64,000 nt of DNA, taken from contig QEOQ01000207.1 of assembly GCA_010279815.1 (NCBI GenBank), forward strand, positions 1,270,078 through 1,334,077, given 5' to 3'. Shown here piece by piece: positions 42,706 to 55,525 of the stretch. The DNA is from Brachionus plicatilis. Its lineage: Eukaryota > Rotifera > Eurotatoria > Ploima > Brachionidae. Below the pieces are notes generated by a model, which was given only the letters and a program-made list of their open reading frames with translations, was not told the origin of the DNA and made no database searches. Made by a program: the position numbers and the translations under genes. Within the stretch, counting starts at the first letter, position 1. Each line of letters begins with the position of its first letter.

Positions 42706-43230
42706 GTCTGACTAGACAATTGGAATTCGGAGCTCTCGCTGTTTCCTTAACATTTTTGCACTAATTCAAATTTAATTTATTCTCAACAAGCATCCAAAGC
42801 CTTCTTCTGTACTTACACTCGTATAGTAACACAATTTCAAATCTCGCTAGATTCCAAGTAAGCTTAAATTTTGAAATCGTTTGATAGTATAATGCATTGC
42901 TGAACCAAAAATCAACTACACTATAGCAACTTGAAGATATGGAACACACACACACACATAACACAAATATTATAACTCATATTTAAGTGAGATACACCGC
43001 TCAGGTTTCATACTTATTCATAGCCATTAATATAATAAATTAAAAAATTAGAAAAAAAAATTTCATCAGATCTCTTCACTTTTTAATTTATTTTCGAATA
43101 AACTAATAATTAATTTTACCATTTTGTGTCTCAAATAAAAAAAAATAAATAAAAAAAAAAAAAAATTTTTTTTTTCAACTTTTTCTAGAAAAATTCTACA
43201 ATCGACGGCCTATAGCAAAAATTGTACAGT

Positions 43231-46200
43231 ATGAGTCAAAGTGCGACACGCAGTGCCAAAGGCAACCCAACCAAACATGCATCCAACACAAAACAAACAC
43301 AAAATGCCGAAGACACATCTTCCGCCAGCAAGAATGCGCCCAGAGATCCGAGCCGAATTGCCGAAGCATTGGTTGGTTCTGAGAAAAAAAAAAAATTTTT
43401 GTCCCATTTTTTTTTTTAATTTTTTTTCAAATCTTGTTTAGAAACCAACGCCGGAACAGATAAGACTGGCGGCCATTTTGGCAGTGAAGAGCGATAATTC
43501 TGACAGCAGTGTAAAAGTGAAACAAATAATTGAAGTGTGTCCAGGCGTGAACGAGGACGAGGCTCTGATGGTTCTGCACGAGAATGACTACGATGTAAAT
43601 AGGGTGATAGACTACCTGATGGAGGGTGGCGGGGTGTCCCAGGACTGGAAGACAGCTGGCACCAAGCCCTCGAGGCCAAAGCCGTCTCCGAATCAGACTT
43701 TGGACGAAGACCAAGTGGAGGCGCCGCCGAGAGCACCGAAAGACGAACGCCGCCACAGGGACAAACGCGCAAAGCCGGCCGACAGGCGGCCTCGGCCAGT
43801 CAATGCGGATTTGGCGCAGAATGGAGCCAATTTGGAGGAAAAGATCGGCTTTTTGGACTTGAAGGAAGCTGACGAAAATGGACAAAGAGGCCAGATGAGA
43901 GGCGGTGGTGGCAGAGGAGGCTTTGGTGGTGGCCGTGGCCGTGGCGGCAGGGGCGCGTCCAGGGGACGAGCGGCCAGAAATGAGCGCAGAGAGCCCAGAC
44001 GTGCCCAAAATGAATTCGTCAACTCATCACTAAAAAACACTGCTGACGACCTGGAAGAGAATGAGAGAGCGTTGCCACCGAGTGAGCAAGGAGAGAGCAA
44101 TTTGCGCCAAATTGGAACTTGGAGCAATGAGCAAGCAGGCAGGGGAAGGCGGTTTAACCAGCGTTTTAATGGCCAGTCAAATGTCCAAGCTGAAGAGTAT
44201 GAAAATGATGAGGAGTGGCAAGGCGATTTGTCCAAGACACAAATTTTCACTGCCAGCGCACAGAAAAAGGAGTTTGGCGAAGCTGTGCACCAAAGTGATT
44301 TTCCCATTGGTCACTTCAATGCCGAGGAGGCCTCGCAGAATATCAAAAAAGCAGTCGGCATCGGATGCCAAATGAGTGCGGCGGGTCCAGTTGCCCAAGC
44401 TGCCGAACCACACGAGACCAAGTCCAAGCAGAGTGCAAAAGTGCCGCCGAGTGCCAAGCCATTGCCTCCGCCGACCACCAAAATTCCCAAATCGGCCGTG
44501 ATCATGCCGGACGGCTCCACTAGCAACTCGATCAATTTTGACCTTGACTTGCAATTTGGCGTCGATTTGGACGACCAATTGGTGAACAAGACAAAGAGTG
44601 TGTCATCTCAACCAGTTGAGCAAGCTGGTGCAAAAAATTGTTCCAAACCGGCCGAGATTGTGGGCAATGTGGCGAAGGCGCAAGCTCAAGCGGCGCCTGC
44701 CACTAAGCCGCCACAGCCGTTTGTGAGCAATGTTCAAGCTCAACAGCAGCCTCAGACAATGGCAGCGCAGCCCCAGCGTCAGCACTTTCAAAGCAAAGAG
44801 AGTGCCGCTCATCTGCTCAACATGTCGCCCTCAAGCAAACTGTCAAATAGCAATGCTCAACAACAGCCACAGCAAGTGCTGAATCAACTGCAGCAAATTC
44901 AGACTAGTCATCAGAGTACAGCCTCTGTGGTAACCACTAATAAAGTGACACCCAATTCGAATCCGAATCCGCCGACTACTCCGGGCGGAACGGTGCCTCC
45001 GCCGCCCGGCGTCGGTCTTCTTAATCCGAATAATTTAGTCAATCCAAACAATCCGTATTTGATCGGTTTGCCATTTGTGGGTTTATATAATAGATTTTTT
45101 TTCCAAATTGCCTCAAGTTATAAACCGTTTTCTGTTTGACTTTTTAAAATTTGGTTTCTTTAATTTTTTTTCTCTTTTTAAGTTAAACAAAAAAATTAAA
45201 TAATTTAATAGTTAAAAATTATTTATTTTGATTAATTAACTGATACAAGGTTTTAAATTTGGTTTCTTTAATTTTTTTTCTCTTTTTAAGTTTAGTAAAA
45301 AAATCAAATAATTTAATAGTTAAAAATTATTTATTTTAATTAATTAACTGATACAAGTTTTTAAAATTTGGTTTCTTTGATTTTTTTTCTCTTTTTAAGT
45401 TTAGTAAAAAAATCAAATAATTTAATAGTTAAAAGTTATTTATTTTGATTAATTAACTGATGCGAGGATTTAAAATATGATTTATAGGGCTGCACATTTA
45501 AAGAGAATTAAAGTTTTAATCAAGTTTAAAAGCTAAAATAATTAAAAATTTTTAAAAAAAAAATTTAATTTTAAGGCATTTAAAAATTTAATTCCTTAAT
45601 TTAATAATTAAAAATTATTTGTTTTTTTTTTCTGTCAATTGTTGATTAATTATTAGGCATTTTTTTTTAGATTATTTTCCTAATACAAGGTTTTTGAAAT
45701 TTGATTTTTATGGCTGCATACTTTAAGAGACTTAAAGTTATAATCAAGTTTAAAACATAGAATAATTAAAAATTTTAAAAATGTGTTTAATTTTAAGGCA
45801 TTCAAAATTTGATTACTTATTTAATAATTAAAAATTAAATTTTTTTTTTGGGATCCGTAAACTCTTGCCTACTAGTCTTTGAAACAACAAGAATTTTTTT
45901 AAGTCAAAGTCACTAAGAAATTATAAAAAATTGAATAAATTTTTTTATAAAAGTTTAAAATTAGTTCCGTGACTTCGGTGCAACATTCTAAGTTGTATCA
46001 ATTACTAATTCAAGATGATTATCAAGGTATGCTAGACTGCAAATATATCAGAAATTTGATTTCAATATACTCGATTTTGGCGCAAATCATGTCAAAGTCT
46101 GATGCAACTTTGAATGTTGTACCAATCACGGAACTAATTTATTTTTAAAAAAATTTGTTCGATAATAAATAAATGATAAAAAGAACAGAAAACTTTTCTG

Positions 46201-48051
46201 TTCTTTTTGTCATTGTTTAATGAATATGACCAAACCACTAAAATTTTTTTTAATTAGGATCCAAACCATGATTTAACGATTTTTTTATATTTTCTATTTT
46301 TATTTTTTTTTAAAATTAGCTTAAATTATTCATAAATAATGCCAAATTTTGCCTGAATTCTAGCCAATTTTTTTTCACCAAATAATTTCAAAAGCTTCAT
46401 TCTTATTTAATTTTTTTAGGATAAAGTTAAATTTTGTTTAGAATAAAGGCGAAAATTGTATATTAATAATAATATTAAATTTAAAAAACATGGTTTGGAT
46501 GATAAAAAATAAAAAATTGACTTGAAGTTCCCCTTCAATTTAATTAATTTTTTCTATTTAATAATTTAGATTTTTATTTTTTAAAATACATTTGTATTAA
46601 TTCAATCAATTTCGAAACTTAAAAAAAAATATTTAGTCTTGTTGATTTGAAGATTTTTTTTTGAAAAAATTAAGTGTAATAAGTTTAAAATAATATAATT
46701 TTATAAATTTTCATTCTGAATTAACACCAGGAAAAAGGAAAAATTTTTTTTGATTCTTTTAATTTGAATTAAAGGGTTTAAAGTCTATTAAAAAAATCAA
46801 ATTATAAAAAATTTAATAAAAAAACATAATTAATGGTCATTCAACCCTAATTTTTTACATTTTAATAAATTTTCATATTAATAAGGACAATTTTAAAAGA
46901 CCCGACTGCTTCTTCTAGTGTTAAAATGTCTAATTGTTAATTAATATGAAAAAAATAAATACAAAATTCGATATTTAATATTAATTTAAAGATGTATTTT
47001 TTGTTTTACATAAAATTTTAGGTTAGATAAAATTGTTAATTATTGCAAAAGTTTACTTTGCAAATTTATTTAGAAGTTTAAAAGTCACTAAGTGGATTAT
47101 AATTTGGGCAATTAAATTTTTTAATAGGTAAAAAATCAATTTTTTTTTTAATTAAGAACCAAAATTTTCCATATTTTGATCAGTCACAAATCGATGCAAA
47201 TTTAGTACAAATGTATAACCATTTGGCTAATATACCTCCGCCAGGAGTTGGTGCCCCAAGTGGTCAATCTGGTCAACAGTATCCAAGTAAGTTAATTTAA
47301 AATAATAAAAACAATTAACAAAATTAACATTATTGTGTTTGTCCAGTATCAGATTCAAAATTTCCGCGGAACGAAGTGGCCAACTCAAATGCCCAATTGA
47401 ATGCACCAAATCCTGGTAATGTTAGTGGCCAATTAAACCAGCCGCAACAGCAACAACCGCCAATTAATCTTATTCCATATTTAAACAACTATCCCTTCTT
47501 TTTTCCAAATAATCCCTATCCAAATATGTTTATGCAAATACCAAACGGTGGTCAAACGACACCAGGAGCTACCAACCAGCCCCCGCCGCCTCCATTCGTC
47601 AATAAACCGCCATACACTCACAATTTTCCCAATAACCAAGAAGATTATGCCAATTATCCGGCCCAGGCCAACTCTCAAATGAAAAATTCTAGTTCTAATT
47701 TGAGCAATGTAAATGACATGACCAACTCATCTTATTCAAAAGCCGATAAACCACAGAGTGGCTATCATGCACCAACTCCTCCGAACAACTTTTCCAATCA
47801 GCTTTTAACCCAACAGAATCAACAAGGTCAACATTTAGGAAATGGTCAGTCGGGACCTCAGCCCATGGCGTACATAGCGTCAATGATGGGGTCTCACAGT
47901 GGGAATATGGTTCATCCGGGTATTCAAGTAAATTTTATTTGAGAAAAAAAATATTAAAATAGAAAAATTAAATAATTAACCATTTAAGGACAACTTGAAC
48001 AGAAGTTCCGGTCCGAATAACTTAAAACAAAAGTACAGTTGGAACCAGTAA
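43231..48051 (+). CDS. lig: Lingerer / UBAP2-like RNA-binding protein
   Basis: Five exons: 43231-43371, 43442-45076, 47157-47286, 47347-47927 and 47989-48051, with GT-AG introns and consistent phase; 849 residues. A UBA domain spans about 50-100 (TPEQIRLAAILAVKSD, VKQIIEVCPGVNEDEALMVL, DYDVNRVIDYLMEGG), as in lingerer and UBAP2/UBAP2L. An RG/RGG-rich stretch follows near 197-228. The rest is long, disordered, and Gln/Asn/Pro-rich, with NPYLIGLPF and PPPPPFVNKPPY, ending SWNQ. Family members associate with stress-granule proteins and mRNA; Drosophila lingerer affects growth and mating behaviour (established for the family). Exon 1 uses donor GTTGGT. Exon 2 is GC-rich. Intron 3 (45077-47156) is 2.1 kb and loaded with repeats, whereas the other introns are 60-70 nt. 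Confidence 0.92.
45145..45475. repeat. Three tandem ~108-bp repeats in lingerer intron
   Basis: The units share aaatttggtttctttaattt, ctctttttaagttta, aataatttaatagttaaaa and gattaattaactgatacaag. The ggtttcttt landmark occurs at 45153, 45261 and 45370, so the period is 108-109 bp. Copies 2 and 3 are nearly identical. Confidence 0.92.
45476..45870. repeat. Two diverged ~190-bp tandem repeats in lingerer intron
   Basis: Two imperfect units share ggctgcatac/cattta-agag, aattaaagtt-taatcaagttta, aataattaaaaattttaaaa and aattttaaggcatt. They follow the 108-bp array directly and share its taataattaaaaatta words, suggesting a related origin. Confidence 0.7.
45935..46210. mobile_element. Foldback element, diverged copy in lingerer intron
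   Basis: Inner inverted arms contain ttagttccgtgacttcggtg with caacattc, and the complement caactttgaatgttgtacc with cacggaacta. They correspond to the arms of the element at 59659-60021 (attctgtgaa, gttgcatcaa). The right end carries its own 37-bp near-palindrome built from ttctgttcttttt. The left end is decayed. Confidence 0.65.
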
Positions 48052-51000
48052 AAATATCGCTATAAAAAATGGGTTGAAAATTTTTAGATTTTTTAAAAAT
48101 GGAGAAAACCAAAGCTTCAAAGCTATTCAAAAAGCATGTTTAACTTAAAGTTTTTTTTTTTTTTAATATTATTATAATTTCAAGGATTATTATTATTAGA
48201 TATTTGATGAATATATTTTTCATTATTTTTGTTTTAAGAGTCCGTTTTTTTCGTAGAATTCACAAAAAAATTTTAAAAAAATTAAAATCAATTGTCCTTT
48301 TTTTTGTTTGAACAGAAATATTAAATAAAACTCGTTTTTATTAAAAGCTTATCTGTAATCATTCATTAAGTCCGCGCAGTAAATAGAGACGTTTTTGGCA
48401 AGAGATGCTCTTGCACAGACTTGTCTAGGCTTTTTGTATTGTCGATTACTATTTGTTTAGAATCGGTTTAGAAACCCAAATTAGTTGATTTGATCGAAAT
48501 GGGTTTTAGTGGGCTTAAAGTTAAGCTAGAGGATATTTTTCTATTTTTCATCTATTTCTTTTCCTTTTTTATTTTACTTTTTGCGGAATATTTATTTCGA
48601 TTTTTAACTGTAACTCTTCAAAATTTCCTTTTTTTTAATTATTAAAAATAAAAAAAAAGCAAAAATATTTTTTTACCCTAATTATTAATAATTAATACTC
48701 ATCACTAGACATTTGCTTACACAGCAATAGTTGACTTACACAGCTGGATCAAGTCAATCTTGTAGTAATATCAATTTAAAAAATTAATGAATTTTTTGGT
48801 GAATGTAGTTCAAATTTTTCAAATCAACATAAATTTTAAAAATTAATGTTGCTAAGCATGGTTCTTTCGTTATACATTATAGAAGACGAAAAAAGCAAAA
48901 CATACTTTTTGGAAAGAATATGGAATGAGCTGGACAGAAGCTGACTTCATTCATTTTCAGTGATATATTAAACATAAAAAATTGTTCATTTAAAAACTAA
49001 TGTTTAATTTCTTATTTAATAATAAAATTTTAATAAAATAAATCTTTTATTTTAAGACAAAAATGGTATCATTAAAGATTTTTACCGTAGAGCATTTATA
49101 TTTAAAAAATAATATTTGTATTTTTTCCAATCTTAAAATATTTTCAATTTTTTTTTATATAATTAATTTTTGAGATTCAAACTTTAGATTCTTAATTTAT
49201 TCATTTTTTTTATATTTTTTATTTTGTTTTAAAATTTTAGATTAGAGAATTTTTTTATGACTTTTAAAGAAATTTTGAATTTTAGAAAAAAAAATGACTA
49301 AAACCATTTTATCATCGTTAGCTATTGTGAAAAGTTGTTTATGACATGAATAAATTTACTTAGTTGAATAAAAACTTGTCATTGAAAGACTTGAAATATT
49401 TTGTTCAAACTAAATAAATTTATTTTTTATTTAATTAAATAATTAGAGGGTAACCCTCAGGCTGTGTAGAATGGGTATTACCCTTCTTTTCAGCCTAACG
49501 AATTAAAAAAAAATCAAAATTAAATTATTATGAATTAAGTAAAAAAAATGTAAATGTAGGAGTTAAAGTTTAAAATATATAAAAAAGTAAAGATTACAAA
49601 AATTTATTTAAGATTACAATAAAAAACTAAATAAATTAATAAACATATATCATATCAAAATAGATAATAAATCTACATGATATTAATATTTAATTAAATT
49701 CTAATATATTATTGGTTTATAATCTGCCAATTATTTTTTTGTATTCGAATGGCTAGTTATTCAAAATTTTTGTGATTTTATCTTTATTTTATCGTTTTGA
49801 ATATTAGCAAGTTTTTTATTCTAATTAAAATAACTGATAAAATTAATCGCTAAATCTGAGTTAAAAGTGAAGTGAAATTTCTGATTATTAGTTTCGGTAT
49901 ATAAAATTATTTTTCAAATAGATTGAATTTTCTTTTTTTTCTATCTCAGAAAAAATAAGTAAATCTAAAAAAAGAATTTTTATATTTGAAAAAAAAAAAA
50001 AAAATTTCCTTTAAGAGCAGATTTCACAATAATGAATCCAATTCTGAAATTTTTTGTATTTATGTACAAGAAGAATCTTTGAACTAGAATTCTTATTAAT
50101 TAAATTTTTTTTAATTGTAAAATTTAAATGAATATCTAGTACCTCCTTTCAGTATATGAAATTTTTTTACTTCAATGTTTACAAATTAAATTAAATTAAT
50201 TTTTAATCAATCCGTCCAATAAAAAGCATACAAGGGAAAGAAATTATAATTTAAAAATATGATTTTTTTTTAAATATTTTGAAGTAAATATTCCTATTTA
50301 ACCCAAACGATGAGTTCCGATTTTCGATTTTCTTCAAAAAATGAAGAAATTTTTTTTTAATTTTTCCATCTAAGTCCCAGAAAGCACTTTTTCCATTAAT
50401 TTCAAAAAACCCAATTTTGACAAAGTACCAATAATAAATATAGAAAAATAAACTTCTTAATATAATTAAAAAGATCGATTCTTGATTTCATCAAAGTTAA
50501 GGGAAATCTCCCTTGATCCAATCCAATATTTAAAAATTGGGTTATATCATTAAGTATACTTTTGAATAAAATTTTTCGGTAAATATTATGAGGAATATCT
50601 TACAACTGGAATGATTGATCATATCATTTTTTGTTTCATCCAAAATACTCTAAATATTCGAATTACATAAAGGATTTCTGGAATTAAAATTTTTTATTTT
50701 TAAAAATTAATCAATTTAAAAAATTTGCCTTTGAAAAAAACTAAAAATTATAAACTATTAAAAAAAAAACATAAATTAATTTCAAAAATCCGCTTTTTAT
50801 CTGAACTATCATTTTAAACTTTTGAAAGTTTTAAATCAATTTTCACTGAATTAAATGTATAAATTAAATTTTTATTCAGGAATTCTATCTGCTTTTTACG
50901 GTAGTATCTACAAATAAAGAAAAATGATCGGGCAAACTTTTAAAACTCGAATACTATGATTACTTTTTTTACTCAAAAGCTTCAAACTTTAAATTTTGAA

Positions 51001-51275
51001 ATTACTTTTTTTTTAATCTTTTTTATTATTCTAAAATATTAAAATACAAGCCTTTGGGTAAATTTATCTTTTAATTTACATTAATTAGATAAAAAAGCTA
51101 ATAATTAAAATTCAATTTTCTTTAGTTTAAAAGTTTATTTAAAAAATTTCTAGAAAATTACAAGTAGTAGTGGTATTGCGTGGATCTTATTCACAAGCTG
51201 CAACGTAGTAACATTCAGATGTAGCAGTAAATAGCATAGTTAAAAGTCCTTGTTTTCCTAACAAAATGTTTTAGG
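48052..51275. other. AT-rich intergenic region, no gene seen
   Basis: No splice-supported exon on either strand. The first few hundred bases are probably the lingerer 3' untranslated region. Confidence 0.55.
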
Positions 51276-51515
51276 TCAGTTCTTAAATATCGATTGATTA
51301 AAGTTCCTTAAACCAATTTGGCACCATTTGTCAACTTTGAAACTATTCATGCTATTTGCCTCAGCAATAAAGGCTGGTAATAGATTCCACCAAACTGCAA
51401 CTCGATTTGAGAAGAAGACGTCAAATTGGCATTGGTAAGGCACTATTTTCAAATTTGACCAATAAGAAAATCTTAAAAATAAATTATCATTAATCGTTGC
51501 TTTAGCAATGAATTA
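51276..51515 (-). pseudogene. Non-LTR retrotransposon ORF2 C-terminal tail fragment
   Basis: The minus-strand frame ends at TGA 51276-51278 and reads FFSNRVAVWWNLLPAFIAEA and NSMNSFKVDKW near its end. This is the conserved tail found after the reverse-transcriptase domain of jockey/CR1-like LINEs (FFSxRVVxxWNxLP...SVNxFKxxLD). The upstream domains are absent. About 110 bp of GC-richer sequence after the stop (51165-51275) is probably the LINE 3' untranslated region. Confidence 0.75.
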
Positions 51516-53480
51516 TTTTAAATTATTCTTATTAATTCTAGTATATTTAATGATAGAATTAGAGTTTTTTTTATTTAGATTAACAATTTAATCAAAAAAA
51601 AAAAATTCTTTTTAATGTTTTATTCATAAATTAATATACTTTCTAAGACTGGTTTCTAAATTATATGTCTCTTTGGCATTTGAAAAATTTAAAAATATAA
51701 TTAATTTAATAATTTAATTTTCAAAAAACAATTAAAATAATTAAAACTTTGACTTTATTTGTAACATAACTTAAATTTTACAAAAATCTTTTTTTTTATA
51801 TAAAAAAATATTTTACTTTGTTTTTTAAAGAAGGGCGCTAAACCTTTAAACAGCTGGCCTTTGGGTCACAAAATCAATAAAAAATAATAATTTAAAAATA
51901 AAAAACATTTTAAAAATTAATTTTCTATTACATTGAAAATTGTTCTCTTTTAAATTTGAATCTGTCTTCTAGAATACAAAATTGCAGCAGAAAAGCACTT
52001 AACTCACTGAAGTTTGTTAATTATCAAAAATATTCTGTGAAAAATTTGAGCTTAAAAGGCGAATTCAAAAAAAAAGCATCTTCTGCTTAATGTTATGAGC
52101 GCGCTAGGGTAACCTATGACTCAATAGTCCAGTAAGTAAAAAAAGATTGAAGCTAAACAGAAGCCAAAATTCGCTCCAAAACGAGTTAATGTATTGAGAA
52201 GGAAAAAAAATGGGAAAAAAATATTAGATACAAAGTTTGATTTTAAAGCAGGTAAGATTTGATCAAATAGAAAAGATTCGACATTTGATAAGAAAGATCA
52301 GAGCGCTTAACACCATATGATAATGTAATCTTCCATGACGAATTGATCAAGACTCAAAGTCTTGACCATTGCCAAGGGATTATTTTACGGTTTGCTTTTT
52401 TATTCTCTTAAATTTCGCCTATTCCACCAAGACTAATTAAACGCAATGCTCATTTTTTAATAAACTCTTAAAAAAAAAAGTACGGTCAAAAGAAAAGATA
52501 ATTTTTGAATGTAATTTAAATTATCTTCAACAAATATTAACATGATATGCTACATTAAAATACTTTAAAGAATTAATTTTTTAATTGCTATTCGTATTTT
52601 AGTGATACCAATAATAACGAACTATTTCAGAATGCTTTATTCTATAACATTATTTATTTATCAGGATTTTAATAGAATAAAATTTAAAAAAAATATTTTT
52701 TTTCTTTTTTTTTTCTTAAGTGCTCGGCAATTACACAGAACTCGGAGTTGGCTCGGATTAACTTCGCAATACATGGGCTATAAATTGATCAAATTAATTA
52801 GTGTCATTAACTTTTCATTAAAATCCTCTCTACTCTATTTTGAAGCAAAATTATTTTATTAATGATTCCATTAGAGAACTAAATTCGAATAGGATAAAGC
52901 ACAACACATGCTGATGCCAATCATTTTTCTTGGAAGAACATAAAATTTAAGCAGATAGATAGAATTTTAATTTAGAAGAAACTTAAATACTTTCAAAATT
53001 TTATCATTCAAGTCGAATTTTGTTTGCTTGATTTATTATCTTACCAAGTTCTAATTTCTTTTTAAGGCTGCATTCAGCCAACCAGCTAAGCTCTCGATAA
53101 GCTTGTTCCTATTGAGCCAAAAATCAGAATACACGAATTCAAGACTAGCAACACCACATAGATTAACTTAGTCTTTAAGTCATAATTAATTTTTATTTAT
53201 TTTCGAGCTATCTGTGCCTATGAACGATAATAAATTTAAGTCATCATCAAAATTTTTTTTTTTTTTTTTATTGCTGCTATTTAGCGCATTCATTTAATTA
53301 CAAATAAATTGTATCTTTATTTTTTTAATTTTTTTTTTATTTTGTATATATCTTTTTTTCAGAAAAATAAATTCCAAAAGTAATGCTTTTTTATTGACTT
53401 GCCAGTTGGTTATAAAAACTAGAAGCAAAATTCTAGAGTACAAGAAAATTGAGAAATAAGAAGAAGAATAAGAAAAAAAA
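51516..53480. other. Upstream region of the MyoD-type gene, no other gene seen
   Basis: Mostly AT-rich with a more complex patch at 53060-53160. The last few tens of bases before 53481 are probably the 5' untranslated region. No canonical element stood out. Confidence 0.45.
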
Positions 53481-54883
53481 ATGATGACCGAATACTCGAC
53501 CAAAATGGGACCACAGGACTTTCAGGTCTCGTACACGGCCGACACGTACCAGAGCGGCAACGAGCACTACACAATCAGCCCCCAGTTTTCCCAATACCAC
53601 CAGGTCTACGCCGACATGGTCACCGGCCAGGAGCCCGGCTACGTTTTTTCCAGCTTGTACGCACCGGGCGACTACCAGCCGCAGAGCGTGACCAATCTGT
53701 CCTATGCCTACGACTACCGGTATGCGGCAGATGAGCCGCGATTCGAGAGCTGTGGCTGGACCGGCGAGCACAAAAAATGCCACAGTCTGTCCGAAAACGT
53801 TCCAGTCAATGGCAAGCTTAAGAGCAAGAGCCAGGTGGGCAAGCAGCGGCACAAGGAGCCGTTTGGTGAGAGCGAAAATGCCAAAATGGACAGAATTCAA
53901 GAGTGTCAAAAGCAGGAGGACAATTTAGGGGTGCAGGGTGAGTGCGATGGCGCGCCGGTCTGCACGGCCAACTCAACTGGCCGCAAGTGCTTGACATGGG
54001 CGTGCAAGGTGTGCAAAAAGAAGACGTCGACGCCGGACCGTCGCAAACAGGCGACGATGCGCGAACGCCGCCGCTTGAGAAAAGTGAACGAGGCGTTCGA
54101 GACTCTGAAGAAGAGGACGTGTCCCAATCCGAATCAGCGTTTGCCCAAGGTGGAAATACTGCGCAATGCCATTGAGTACATAGAAAATTTGGAAGATTTG
54201 CTCAAAAGCTCGGCTGGTCAGAGCGCCGCGGCCAAGAACGCCTCGCAAAATTCCTCCCGCTTCACCTTCAAAACTACACAGTACTTCAGCTCGGCAAACA
54301 GCAGCTCCTATCTGTCCGAGGACAATGGGTCCAACTCTTCCGATGTAACATGGGCACACAAAAAAATATTTTTTTGTTATGTGAAAATAATTTTTTTTTC
54401 TTTTTTTTCTAGAGTAATCAATTGCAGCTGGTGGATGCGAACACAAAGATCTATGATGAACAGTTCTCTTCCTATTTAGGTAAGCCTATTCAGTACCTGT
54501 GTGCTAGTTAGATTAGATTGAGATAGCAAGCAAAATTGATTGGTAGATTTTATATTTTTTTTGTGTGTGTGAGTGTTTGGATATGTTTTATTTATTGCTA
54601 TTGAGGTCCATTGGCTAGAGAGATCGATTAAAATTGAACCAATTATGACTAGTGATTGTTGGTTTAATGAACAAGGAAAAAAGTGATTTGTTATTAATGT
54701 TTTTTTATTTTTGTTTAAGAAAAAACAGAGGCAAATTCGGCATCAAGTTTGAACAAGCTCTCAATGATAGTGGCTGGCATAAACACAAATGCAAACAAAC
54801 AACAGTCTAATCCGAGCGTGTCGGTTGCTGCAACTGGCTCGTGTGGCTTGAGTCCGAATAGTCTAAAAATGTCAAGTCCATGA
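53481..54883 (+). CDS. MyoD: Myogenic bHLH transcription factor (MyoD/MRF family)
   Basis: Three exons: 53481-54344, 54413-54479 and 54720-54883 (stop TGA), 364 residues. The Cys-rich region WACKVCKKK lies just before the basic region [20 protein letters not shown]. Its Ala-Thr pair is the myogenic code. The helix-loop-helix (about 200-242) includes [20 protein letters not shown]. Exon 3 encodes [13 protein letters not shown], corresponding to the conserved helix III of MyoD factors. It binds E-boxes as an E-protein heterodimer and drives muscle differentiation (family knowledge). Two ATGs are adjacent (53481, 53484). Exon 1 is GC-rich. An AATAAA about 135 nt after the stop suits the polyadenylation signal. 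Confidence 0.96.
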
Positions 54884-55525
54884 ACGTTAAAAAAATTTTT
54901 TAGTTTTTATTTTATTTCCTTTTTTCGATTATTTGTTGATTAATTTTATTTTTAAATGTAAAATTTTTTTTTTCTCTGTCTATTTGTTTTAATCTATTAC
55001 CTGATAACATCACTTTGATAAATAAACTATTTTCAAAAGTAATAATGATAGTTTATTAATTTAATAGAAATATTTAGTTAGATGTGGTAAAAGGCTGACT
55101 ACTTTTGAAAATTTAGTTTTAGACCGATTTTCAGAATTCAAAATTCAGAATTAGCTTGTGCAAAAGTAAAAAAAGTCATTTTAACATTAAAATTAAAAAT
55201 TGAAAAAATTAATTTTTAATTTGTTTTGTTTGTTTATTTTTTATATATTTATATATGCGAAATTCAGACACAGATAGCCTTCATAGCAAGGAGGTCCGCT
55301 GCGCTAATTACCAGCACCTCTAAAACGGAATCCACCGCGTCCGCTTCTAGAGAATACGGATCCAAACTAACTGAAACAAATACGTCTTCTCTTTTATCCT
55401 ATCTCTCTCCATATCAATATTTTTTGATTGTAGCCGCTCATATTGAGGTAGCTCATTTCAGCCCTTGACTACTTTATTAGTCAGGAAACTTTCACTCTGC
55501 TTTGTCGGATCTATTCCCTTATGTT

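Noticed and set aside
43416..44307. Minus-strand frames of up to 204 residues opposite lingerer
   Set aside because: Antisense shadows of the GC-rich lingerer exon 2.
53433..54446. Minus-strand frames opposite the MyoD-type gene
   Set aside because: Shadows of MyoD exon 1; no domain or splice support.
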